This document shows positions 1 to 6,255 of a DNA stretch of 6,255 bases, in pieces. The DNA is from BS150m-G50 sp964501185 [NCBI: uncultured Bacteroidia bacterium]. GTDB taxonomy: Bacteria > CAIWAD01 > BS150m-G50. The stretch is from NCBI GenBank assembly GCA_964501185.1, contig CAZCRT010000036.1:1-6255 (forward strand), in the 5' to 3' direction. Both the position numbers and the translations under genes were made by a program. Under the pieces are notes generated by a model. That model saw nothing but the letters and a program-made list of their open reading frames with translations. It was not told the origin of the DNA and made no database searches. Every line of letters begins with the position of its first letter. The stretch's first letter is position 1.

Positions 1-61
1 ATCAATGATGCGATGTCGCTGTCTCTTTTTCCCCTAAATTCCGCGATGAACCTATTTTTTC
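1..61. other. Non-repeat leader joined abruptly to the propeller gene
   Basis: None of the three forward frames gives the Asp-rich, Trp-Trp repeat that begins at about base 62. The frame of the downstream gene has two stops here, TAA at 35-37 and TGA at 47-49. By the repeat pattern, a calcium loop should precede the first Trp-Trp motif, and it is missing. The stretch could be unrelated sequence joined by a rearrangement, decay of the gene's 5' part, or an assembly error at a tandem repeat. The sequence alone cannot decide between these. Confidence 0.5.
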
Positions 62-1537
62 ACCGGCAGGATCGACTGGTGGGAGAACGATGACGGTTCC
101 GGTACCAGTTGGACACTCCACACCATCGAGAGTAACTATGTCTCGGCGCCCTCCATCTGCAGCGCCGATCTGGACGGTGATGAAGACATGGATGTTATCG
201 GCTCCGCCCGCGGTACTGTCAACCATGTGACCTGGTGGGAAAACTATGACGGTTCTGGTACCACCTGGATTCCGCATCCGGTTCCCAGCACCCTCCAGGA
301 TGCCGGCGCAATAGATGCCGCCGACGTCGATGACGACGGCGATATTGATCTGCTCTGTGTTGATGTGAGTTACAACGATATCATCTGGCTGAACAACTTT
401 GATGGTTCCGGTACTATCTGGACCGAACATGTTATCGACGTCGGCTTCAATACACCTTATGACGTTCATGCCGCCGATGTGGATGCCGACGAGGATATCG
501 ATGTAGTCGCTGCTGCTTTCAACGGGGACGACATCTACTGGTGGGAAAATGCCAACGGTTCCGGTACCATCTGGACCGAGCATGTTGTGGATGGCAACTT
601 CAACGGCGCCCGGTCGGTATACACGGCGGACATTGACGGTGATGGTGATACTGATGTACTGGGAGCGGCTTCAACCGCCTGGACAATTTCCTGGTGGGAA
701 AACCTCGATGGCGTGGGTGACAGCTGGTCTGAACATCCACTTAACAGCAATTACATTTACGCATTTGCTGTCCACTCCGCCGATTTGGATGATGACGGCG
801 ACGCGGATGTCCTGGGTGCGGCGTATCACGGTGACGACATCACCTGGTGGGAGAACCTGGATGGCACAGGGTCTCAATGGCACGAACGGTTAATTGCAGG
901 TGATTTCGATGGCGCTCACGACGTGGCTGTTGCCGATATGGATAACGATGGTGATCCTGACCTGGTGGGCACGGCCTACGAGGACTCGGACATCACCTGG
1001 TGGGATGTCACCTCGTATGTTGCCTCCGGTGAACTGGTTTCCAGTATACTGGAAGTAGAACCGGAAGTCACCTGGGGTTCTATCAACTGGATGACCAACA
1101 CTCCTGTCGGTACCTCGCTGTATTTCCAGGTGAGAAGTGCTGTCGATCCGCTTGACATGGGCGAATGGTCCGATCCCATTCTGAGTCCGGGCAGTCTACA
1201 GGCTCATCTCGCAGATGGCGACCAGTATTTCCAGTACAGGTGCGCACTCGAAACCACCGCTACAGGACTGACACCCATACTCGAACAGGTTGTCGTCAGT
1301 TGGAACGAAGCAGACAGCATAGAGGATCTCTGGATCGAGTACAATCCAGGTGATAGCAGCGTTATTCTTGGATGGACATTCCCCGGTTCCTACCAGTATT
1401 TCAATATCTATCGTTCCACCGATCCCCTCTTCGTTCCTGCTCCGGAGTTCCTGAACGGTACATCAGATCACCCCGGTTTCGAAGAAACCGTCACGGAGTC
1501 TGATTTCTTTTATCGGGTGACCGCGGTCCAGGAATAG
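62..1537 (+). CDS. FG-GAP/VCBS-type beta-propeller protein, 5'-incomplete
   Basis: This is the 3' part of a probable secreted or surface repeat protein, ending at TAG 1535-1537. From 62 to about 1010 it consists of tandem 51-residue units. Each has a WWEN-D-GSGT-W-EH strand region and a DxDxDGDxD-like calcium loop followed by DVLGAA-like residues, the pattern of FG-GAP/VCBS beta-propellers. About 1018-1310 looks like a beta-sandwich (GTSLYFQVRS, QYFQYR motifs). About 1318-1534 resembles a fibronectin type III domain (WTFPGSYQYFNIYRS, FFYRVTAV). The first in-frame ATG (188) lies inside a calcium loop (DEDMD), so it is not a natural start; a caller requiring ATG would report 188-1537. The signal peptide and first blades are missing. 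No T9SS sorting domain follows the last domain. Binding partners cannot be read from the sequence; such propellers usually serve adhesion or matrix roles. Family confidence is high, role confidence low. Confidence 0.85.
   Translation, partial: TGRIDWWENDDGSGTSWTLHTIESNYVSAPSICSADLDGDEDMDVIGSARGTVNHVTWWENYDGSGTTWIPHPVPSTLQDAGAIDAADVDDDGDIDLLCVDVSYNDIIWLNNFDGSGTIWTEHVIDVGFNTPYDVHAADVDADEDIDVVAAAFNGDDIYWWENANGSGTIWTEHVVDGNFNGARSVYTADIDGDGDTDVLGAASTAWTISWWENLDGVGDSWSEHPLNSNYIYAFAVHSADLDDDGDADVLGAAYHGDDITWWENLDGTGSQWHERLIAGDFDGAHDVAVADMDNDGDPDLVGTAYEDSDITWWDVTSYVASGELVSSILEVEPEVTWGSINWMTNTPVGTSLYFQVRSAVDPLDMGEWSDPILSPGSLQAHLADGDQYFQYRCALETTATGLTPILEQVVVSWNEADSIEDLWIEYNPGDSSVILGWTFPGSYQYFNIYRSTDPLFVPAPEFLNGTSDHPGFEETVTESDFFYRVTAVQE
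77..1003 (+). repeat. Tandem 153-nt (51-aa) propeller repeats
   Basis: The Trp-Trp codons (WL in the third unit) start at 77, 233, 386, 539, 692, 845 and 998. Spacings are 156 nt once and then 153 nt five times, so six full units and the start of a seventh are present. Calcium loops start exactly 90 nt after each Trp codon, at 167, 323, 476, 629, 782 and 935: DLDGDEDMD, DVDDDGDID, DVDADEDID, DIDGDGDTD, DLDDDGDAD and DMDNDGDPD. The block GGTTCCGGTAC is shared at nucleotide level by units 1, 3 and 4 and nearly so by unit 2. This suggests fairly recent duplication or gene conversion. Confidence 0.9.
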
Positions 1538-1579
1538 TGTGTATCACTTAGCATCGACTTTCGTCGTTTATTCTGGCAA

Positions 1580-1608
1580 CAGGTAGTAGTACTTGATCAG
1601 GTAGTAGT
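1580..1608. repeat. Short direct repeat CAGGTAGTAGT x2
   Basis: The 11-mer CAGGTAGTAGT occurs at 1580-1590 and again at 1598-1608, a start-to-start distance of 18 nt. It lies just after the propeller gene and before the hairpin. No function is evident and it may be chance or slippage. Confidence 0.5.
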
Positions 1609-1624
1609 TGGTTGAACTATCAAA

Positions 1625-1654
1625 AATGCGTCCGTTTCAGGAGCGCATTACTTT
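1625..1654. terminator. Candidate bidirectional Rho-independent terminator
   Basis: The left arm AATGCGTCC (1625-1633) pairs with the right arm 1640-1649 in nine base pairs with one bulged G (1643), around the 6-nt loop GTTTCA. On the plus strand the stem is followed by ACTTTTA. On the minus strand the run of A at 1622-1626 gives a short U tract. Its place between two convergent genes fits shared termination. The U tracts are short, so strength is uncertain. Confidence 0.55.
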
Positions 1655-1774
1655 TACCCGATAGCCTGGCCGGGGGGAAGTAGCCGGGTGAATTTCGGTA
1701 AGGGTTATGCACTGTCTGTGTGATGACTGATGGCAACTTATGCTGCTGTCGTGAGTACTGTTCCCTTTAAAGCA

Positions 1775-3004
1775 CTACCTGTCCCCGCGTCTACTGGTTG
1801 ACCTGTTGGAACTCCGTCGATAACGGGACTGTGAACCGGCGACACCGGTGGTAGAAAGCGGTTTACGGTGAACCGGACCCGGTGGAGTGTAGTCAATTTC
1901 CGGCAGTTTAAGACGCTCAAGTTTCTCTCCCAGAACCTGCTCAATTACCCGCACCATCTTCTCATCTTCATGTGTCACAAAAGTGAAAGCATCACCGGTG
2001 CGGGATGCACGACCGGTGCGGCCGATGCGGTGAGTGTAATCATCTGCAGTAGCCGGCATATCGTAATTGATCACATGTGATACCAGGGATATATCCAGAC
2101 CACGAGCTGCGATATCGGTGGCTACCAGAATTTGAGTTCGACCCTCCCTGAAACTGTTCAATGCCCGCTGTCGTTTACTCTGTGTCAGGTCACCCTGCAG
2201 GCTGGTCGCGCGAAAACCATCCTGTTTAAGTTGCCTGGCAACTTCACTGGCTCGATGTTTGGTCCGGGTAAAAATGAGTACTGATTCGGTACTGGTCTTC
2301 TTCAGCAGCTCCCTCAGCAGGGCCGTCTTGATATAGTTCTCTGCCTCATAAAGTGCATGTGTTACCGTTACTGCCGGACGGGCAAAATCAATCTGGATCA
2401 GAACAGGGTCATTCAGTATATCATCTGCCAGCGAGCGAACTGCAAATGGCATGGTAGCGGAAAACAGCAGGTTCTGTCTCTGCTCTGGCAACTGACGCAG
2501 GATCTTGCGTATGTCTGGCAGAAAACCCATATCAAACATTCTGTCCGCCTCATCCAGTACCAGCATCTCGACACCGCGCAAATCGATCGTTCTCCTCTGG
2601 AGATGATCCAGCAGGCGACCGGGAGTGGCGACGACAATTTCCACACCATCTTTCAGTGTCTGCATTTGCGTACGAAAACTCATACCACCATAAACAGTCT
2701 GACTCTTTATTGACAGTTCACTTGAAAGCTGCCTTATATCATCATTTAACTGCTCGGCAAGCTCCCTTGTAGGTGCAATGATAAGGGCCCGTACCTGCTT
2801 TTGTTTACCGGTCAACAGGCGTTGTAGAATTGGCAGGGCAAAGGCGGCAGTCTTACCGGTGCCGGTCTGCGCCAGCCCCATCAGGTCGCTTCCCGTCAGG
2901 ATAGCTGGAATAGCTTCTGTCTGCACTGGAGTGGGTTCTGCCCAGCCGATCCTTTCAATTGCCCTGTACAACTCCGCGTGGAGATCAAAATCCTTGAATT
3001 GCAA
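1775..3004 (-). CDS. rhlE: DEAD-box ATP-dependent RNA helicase, RhlE type
   Basis: This encodes a cytoplasmic ATP-dependent RNA-unwinding enzyme of superfamily 2; relatives act in ribosome assembly, RNA decay and cold adaptation. The predicted protein has 409 residues and all core motifs: Q motif (F3/F6 and GWAEPTPVQ 20-28), motif I AQTGTGKT 45-52, Ia PTRELAEQ 78-85, TPGR 127-130, DEAD 151-154, SAT 182-184, VLIFTRTK 242-249, ATDIAARGLD 295-304 and HRIGRTGR 325-332. The last 30 or so residues form a basic Ser/Arg-rich tail, typical of RhlE and probably RNA-binding. The open frame runs up to an ATG at 3178, but those 58 extra codons encode nothing family-like. AGAGGAG lies 5 nt before TTG at 3004-3002, and the Q-motif phenylalanines follow at once, so TTG is chosen. 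The stop is TAG at 1777-1775. RhlE is the best subfamily match by eye; another DEAD-box class is possible. Confidence 0.93.
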   Translation of the reverse strand: MQFKDFDLHAELYRAIERIGWAEPTPVQTEAIPAILTGSDLMGLAQTGTGKTAAFALPILQRLLTGKQKQVRALIIAPTRELAEQLNDDIRQLSSELSIKSQTVYGGMSFRTQMQTLKDGVEIVVATPGRLLDHLQRRTIDLRGVEMLVLDEADRMFDMGFLPDIRKILRQLPEQRQNLLFSATMPFAVRSLADDILNDPVLIQIDFARPAVTVTHALYEAENYIKTALLRELLKKTSTESVLIFTRTKHRASEVARQLKQDGFRATSLQGDLTQSKRQRALNSFREGRTQILVATDIAARGLDISLVSHVINYDMPATADDYTHRIGRTGRASRTGDAFTFVTHEDEKMVRVIEQVLGEKLERLKLPEIDYTPPGPVHRKPLSTTGVAGSQSRYRRSSNRSTSRRGDR

Positions 3005-3009
3005 AATTA

Positions 3010-3016
3010 CTCCTCT
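3010..3016 (-). promoter_or_regulatory. Ribosome binding site setting a TTG start for the helicase
   Basis: The minus strand reads AGAGGAG, then TAATT (5 nt), then TTG at 3004-3002. This is a near-ideal Shine-Dalgarno at normal spacing. An in-frame GTG at 3022-3020 lies upstream of this motif, and the ATG at 3178 has no comparable site, so the TTG is the best-supported start. Confidence 0.8.
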
Positions 3017-3049
3017 GCTCACAAGCGATGAGAATTTAGTACCGCTTTC

Positions 3050-3055
3050 ATTATA
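3050..3055 (-). promoter_or_regulatory. Candidate -10 box (TATAAT) for the helicase gene
   Basis: The minus strand has an exact TATAAT at 3055-3050, about 46 nt upstream of the TTG start, leaving a leader of roughly 40 nt. No good TTGACA-like -35 element is seen at 16-18 nt spacing. The box lies inside the N-terminal extension of the long open frame, which argues against translation from 3178. Confidence 0.5.
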
Positions 3056-3159
3056 ATAAAGTATCCAATCCAACCGGAACTTCCTAACTTCCTGAAACGA
3101 TCTACGCACAGTAGTATGAAGTATAGATTTCAATAGACAGAAAGTGATACTAACTTGAC

Positions 3160-3178
3160 TTGAAACTGGATGTTTCAA
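3160..3178. repeat. Perfect 7-bp inverted repeat, possible operator
   Basis: TTGAAAC (3160-3166) and GTTTCAA (3172-3178) are exact inverted copies separated by TGGAT. The dyad lies about 100 nt upstream of both the helicase TATAAT box and the peptidase start. It has the shape of a dimer-binding operator or a small hairpin. No U tract follows, so a terminator is unlikely. It could be chance. Confidence 0.35.
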
Positions 3179-3273
3179 CCTGTGTTACGTCCAGTTTTCA
3201 AGAGTCACATCTGAGGCAAGTCGGTGCGACGTTATTTCTGTTGACGTGATACAATTCTCATGAGAGGTTATTT

Positions 3274-6255
3274 ATGAAAAAGGTAGTACTGATTACAGCA
3301 GCAATCGTGGTTCATCTTTCCGGCATTGCCCTGTTAGCAGCTCCCGGACCAGAGACCACCCCCCGTTGTTCACATCTGCTTCCGGATCACGAATCGGTTC
3401 ACCGATTTCACCTCCTGGAATGTGCGAGTAAATCCAGCCATATATTACCACATCTACTCAATCGTGAACCGGAGGAAATGACATTCTATGATGTCACTTG
3501 TTACGAACTCGATCTGGAGGTCTACACTGCTGATGATTTCATCACCGGTGAAGTACTGATGGAGTTCGATTGCCTGGTATCAGAGCTGGACACATTGCTC
3601 TTTCATGCCGGAACAAACATCACTCTCTATGAAGTGACACAGGATGAGACACCACTGGATTTCGTTCGCGAGGGTCAGTTTATCAGTGCCATTCTGAATG
3701 AGCCCCTTTCAGAAGGGGAGAGTTCAAGCCTTCTGATAAACTACCGAGCAGACCAGCAGGGCAACCAGGGAATGATGTACGCCACCGAATATAATGTACA
3801 ACTGCAGCAGGATATTGACATCCGTTCAACTCAATCAGAACCGTTCGACGCGCGTCTCTGGTGGCCATGCAAGGACGATACCCGTGATAAAGCCACAACT
3901 ACCTCAATCAGCGTCCGCACTGAAGAGTATAATGATGTCGTTTCAAATGGCCTGCTCATTGAAGATATCAGTCACGGTGACGGTACCCATACTGTTGTCT
4001 GGGAAGAACAGTGGCCGATGGTGACCTATCTGGTATCAGTTTGTGTAGCACCCTACAACCATATCGAGGATGAATGGGTCTGGGAAGATGTAGTGATGAC
4101 CATGCATGACTGGTCCTGGTCCTACTCTGTCAATCAACAGCAGCAGTGGATCGATTTCGGACTCGACGCACTCACCGCTCTTTCAGATCTCTACGGCTGC
4201 TATCCTTTTGCTGATGAAAAGTACGGACATGCCGAGTACCTCTGGGGTGGAGCCATGGAGCACCAGACCTGCAGTTCCATGGGATTTTACAACGACTGGG
4301 TGATAGCGCATGAACTCGCGCATCAGTGGTTTGGCGATAAACTCACCTGTGATACATTTCATCATATCTGGCTCAATGAAGGATGGGCATCCTACAGTGA
4401 AGCCCTCTACTTCGAATACTGGCTGGGGGAAGAAGCGCTTCATGAATACATGATCGGGGAATCCTACTGGGGAGAGGGCACTATCTGGATTGAGGATCCG
4501 GAGAATGAAGTCATCTTCGACGGCAACCTCAGCTATCGTAAAGCCTCCTGGGTAATCCACATGCTGCGTCATGTTGTAGGTGAGGAGAACTTCTGGAACG
4601 CTGTGCATGCCTATATCGGGCCCTCAGAGCCGGAATACCATCGCACTGTAACAACAGATGAATTCCGCGGTTTCATGGAAGACGCCTCCGGAATGGATCT
4701 GCAGTACTTTTTTGACCAGTGGATATTCGGTGAGTACTATCCTGAATACGCCTACTTCTGGGAAGTGGAATCCGATGGTGATGAACACACGCTGATCGTG
4801 AACCTGCTGCAGGAACAGGTACCTGAACGCCAGACCTTCACAATGCCTGTAGATCTGCTGGTGACGCTGCCATTCCAGAATGACACAACACTTCGCCTCT
4901 GGAATGACGAAGCAGCACAGCGGTATGAGTTTCTCTTTGAAGTGGAACCGCAGGCTGCTGAGCTCGACCCTGATCATTGGATACTTCGCCAGGCGACTCA
5001 ACTTCCTGATCTCCCGGTCGGCTTTGTTATGCCACACGCAGAGTTCCAAGATGTTGATGGCACACCTCTGGCCAGCATTCCCGCCCAGAGTGACTTCCAG
5101 TTCCGAAGTGTGATACGTAACACCGGTCCGGATGCTCATGAAGTCAGTGTAACACTACTCTGTGATAATGAATCTGTAGAGATAACTACAGGGCCGCAAC
5201 TGCTGGGAGAAATGAATTTCGCACAGTACAGCGATACACTCCTTTTTGAGGCTCATCTCGGTGATGTTGAAGCGGAAATGGGTGAGTTCACCCTGCTGAT
5301 CGATGCGGATGATCAGCTGTTTGCTTTCGAACTGGCGATATTCCTGGGTACTCCAAATCTGCTACTCATAGATGATGATGGTGGCGATGATTACGAGGCC
5401 TGGTTGATTGATGCTCTGGAGGAGTGGGCTTTCTTCCAGCTGATTGAACCACCGTATCTTACCGCTGACATACTTGCAGTAAGCGAGCTGGTAATCTGGA
5501 TGCAGGGTGATCAGATACGTGAACTGGAAGCAGATGAACGTGCGCTTCTGTCAAGCTATGTGGTTAATAGTGGTCACATCGTCTTTACCGGACAGAATTT
5601 TGCTCAGGGGCAATCCACTGAATGGCTGCTGGATTTCTGTGGTGCTGAACTTACCAATGATGATTTTTTCGACCAGTCTATCTGGGGTGATACTTCCGGG
5701 TATCTGGAAGGGGAGGCGATTTTCCTGATGGGTAACGGGGCCGGTAATCAGACTGAGATAGATAAGCTGCTGCCCGTAGGTGACGACGCAATCCCCCTGC
5801 TTCATTACTACATTGATCCTGAACCTGGCAATGCCGCTCTGGTAAACAACCATCCCGGCGAGGGTGCTGTCGTCCTGTTCGGTTTCGGCTGGGAGGGTGT
5901 TTCAGCTACCGGAATCGGTCTCTCACTTGAGGAGCTGGCACAGGCCACCTGGAATTGGGCTCTTGGCATACAAGAGGTTCCTGTACCGCCCGCAGTCCCG
6001 ACCACACCCCTGATCAGTGCTGCCTACCCGAATCCCTTCAATCCAGACCTGACCATAGAATACCACATTCCTAAACCCGGCCATACCAGGCTGCTGGTCT
6101 TCAATATTCTGGGTGAAAAGGTGACAGAACTTGTGAACAGCTATCAGACTGCCGGAACGACTCAGGTCAGTTGGAGTGCAGGTGATTTTGCCGGTGGTGT
6201 ATACTTCCTGCAGTTGCAGCAGGGGGAGCAGCAGGTGACGAGGAAAGTGATGTTG
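3274..6255 (+). CDS. Secreted M1-family zinc metallopeptidase with T9SS sorting domain, 3'-incomplete
   Basis: This is a likely exported aminopeptidase, with 994 residues in the window and no stop reached. The ATG at 3274 follows GAGAGG by 6 nt. Residues 1-22 form a signal peptide (KK, a hydrophobic core, then LLAAPG). Residues about 65-260 fit the M1 N-terminal beta domain and 275-500 the catalytic domain: GGAMEH 325-330, HELAH 346-350, second glutamate ligand E369 exactly 18 residues on, and Y421 in SYRKASWVIHMLR. H346, H350 and E369 should bind zinc; E347 is catalytic. The usual GAMEN asparagine is H330. About 580-690 looks like an Ig/CARDB-type beta domain. About 691-900 has LLIDDDGGDDYEAW and a GEGAVVLFGFGWEG segment, resembling an amidotransferase-like fold. 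Residues 918-994 match a T9SS type A (FlgD-like Ig) sorting domain: YPNPFNP 918-924, NILGEKV 944-950, GGVYFLQL 974-981. The final TRKVML is how such domains end, so the stop is probably within a few codons. Peptide substrates are unknown. Confidence 0.93.
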   Translation, partial: MKKVVLITAAIVVHLSGIALLAAPGPETTPRCSHLLPDHESVHRFHLLECASKSSHILPHLLNREPEEMTFYDVTCYELDLEVYTADDFITGEVLMEFDCLVSELDTLLFHAGTNITLYEVTQDETPLDFVREGQFISAILNEPLSEGESSSLLINYRADQQGNQGMMYATEYNVQLQQDIDIRSTQSEPFDARLWWPCKDDTRDKATTTSISVRTEEYNDVVSNGLLIEDISHGDGTHTVVWEEQWPMVTYLVSVCVAPYNHIEDEWVWEDVVMTMHDWSWSYSVNQQQQWIDFGLDALTALSDLYGCYPFADEKYGHAEYLWGGAMEHQTCSSMGFYNDWVIAHELAHQWFGDKLTCDTFHHIWLNEGWASYSEALYFEYWLGEEALHEYMIGESYWGEGTIWIEDPENEVIFDGNLSYRKASWVIHMLRHVVGEENFWNAVHAYIGPSEPEYHRTVTTDEFRGFMEDASGMDLQYFFDQWIFGEYYPEYAYFWEVESDGDEHTLIVNLLQEQVPERQTFTMPVDLLVTLPFQNDTTLRLWNDEAAQRYEFLFEVEPQAAELDPDHWILRQATQLPDLPVGFVMPHAEFQDVDGTPLASIPAQSDFQFRSVIRNTGPDAHEVSVTLLCDNESVEITTGPQLLGEMNFAQYSDTLLFEAHLGDVEAEMGEFTLLIDADDQLFAFELAIFLGTPNLLLIDDDGGDDYEAWLIDALEEWAFFQLIEPPYLTADILAVSELVIWMQGDQIRELEADERALLSSYVVNSGHIVFTGQNFAQGQSTEWLLDFCGAELTNDDFFDQSIWGDTSGYLEGEAIFLMGNGAGNQTEIDKLLPVGDDAIPLLHYYIDPEPGNAALVNNHPGEGAVVLFGFGWEGVSATGIGLSLEELAQATWNWALGIQEVPVPPAVPTTPLISAAYPNPFNPDLTIEYHIPKPGHTRLLVFNILGEKVTELVNSYQTAGTTQVSWSAGDFAGGVYFLQLQQGEQQVTRKVML

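Larger units (their letters stand above)
1538..1774. other. Convergent intergenic region
   Basis: This lies between the stop of the propeller gene (+) and the stop of the helicase gene (-). It holds one good hairpin (1625-1649) and an 11-bp direct repeat (1580-1590 and 1598-1608). A G-rich patch lies around 1667-1690. I see no convincing small gene, RNA gene or mobile element. Confidence 0.6.
3005..3273. other. Divergent intergenic region with promoters for both neighbours
   Basis: This lies between the helicase start (-) and the peptidase start (+). It contains the helicase ribosome binding site and TATAAT box, and a perfect inverted repeat at 3160-3178. A weak TACAAT at 3250-3255 could be a -10 element for the peptidase, but its -35 is poor and the leader would be very short. 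Nothing here looks coding. Confidence 0.55.

Noticed and set aside
2-583. Long antisense open frame (about 193 codons) opposite the propeller repeats
   Set aside because: It mirrors the Asp/Gly/Thr-rich repeat on the plus strand. Its translation is only a reversed copy of the repeat, with no family-like motif, and the plus frame has clear calcium loops.
1598-1620. Resemblance of CAGGTAGTAGTTGGTTGAAC to the animal let-7 microRNA
   Set aside because: The window is clearly bacterial, the match is partial and there is no precursor hairpin. It is a coincidence.
1661-1690. G-rich patch considered as a structured RNA or riboswitch
   Set aside because: No stable stem with the layout of a known riboswitch could be drawn, and it lies between convergent 3' ends, where a leader element would not be expected.
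1868-3056. Plus-strand and shifted minus-strand open frames within the helicase gene
   Set aside because: They overlap conserved helicase motifs in another frame. One (2413-2649, minus) even contains out-of-frame readings of the DEAD region. They are shadows.
3241-3246. TTGACG as a -35 element for the peptidase gene
   Set aside because: At 17 nt spacing the -10 position falls on the ribosome binding site (GAGGTT), which is not -10-like.
4183-5139. Two antisense open frames (4183-4608 and 4624-5139) opposite the peptidase
   Set aside because: Both lie wholly under the M1 catalytic region and following beta domain, whose conserved motifs are in the plus frame. Neither shows a recognisable domain.
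1-6255. Search for CRISPR arrays, toxin-antitoxin pairs, tRNA genes, transposases or defence genes
   Set aside because: No spacer-repeat array, tRNA cloverleaf, transposase motif or defence-family signature is visible. The only tandem repeats are coding propeller units.

Overview
The window looks like a piece of chromosome from an uncultured bacterium of the Fibrobacteres-Chlorobi-Bacteroidetes (FCB) superphylum or a neighbouring candidate phylum. The grounds are a type IX secretion (T9SS)-style C-terminal sorting domain with YPNPFNP and GGVYFLQL motifs on the last gene, and a large secreted repeat protein of the kind common in those lineages. The repeat style and moderate GC bring Fermentibacterota-like or Cloacimonadota-like groups to mind, but that is only an impression. 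No phage, plasmid, insertion sequence, CRISPR or RNA gene is visible.

Layout. (1) Bases 1-61 are not repeat-coding and join abruptly to coding sequence. (2) Bases 62-1537 (+) carry the 3' part of a secreted FG-GAP/VCBS-type beta-propeller protein. It is built from 51-residue calcium-loop repeats with near-perfect 153-nt spacing, followed by two beta-sandwich-like domains. (3) Bases 1538-1774 are a convergent intergenic region with a hairpin that could terminate transcription from both sides. (4) Bases 1775-3004 (-) encode a complete RhlE-type DEAD-box RNA helicase. A strong ribosome binding site puts its start at a TTG codon, well inside the longest open frame. (5) Bases 3005-3273 are a divergent intergenic region with a TATAAT box for the helicase and a small perfect inverted repeat. 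(6) Bases 3274-6255 (+) encode a secreted M1-family zinc metallopeptidase fused to accessory domains and a T9SS sorting domain. The window ends in frame, apparently very close to its stop codon.

The two outer genes encode exported proteins and the central one a cytoplasmic RNA remodelling enzyme. The convergent-then-divergent layout makes three separate transcription units, with no sign of a joint operon. I see no new defence or mobile system. The points most worth following are the multidomain peptidase, the regular propeller repeat, the broken 5' end of the first gene and the TTG start of the helicase.
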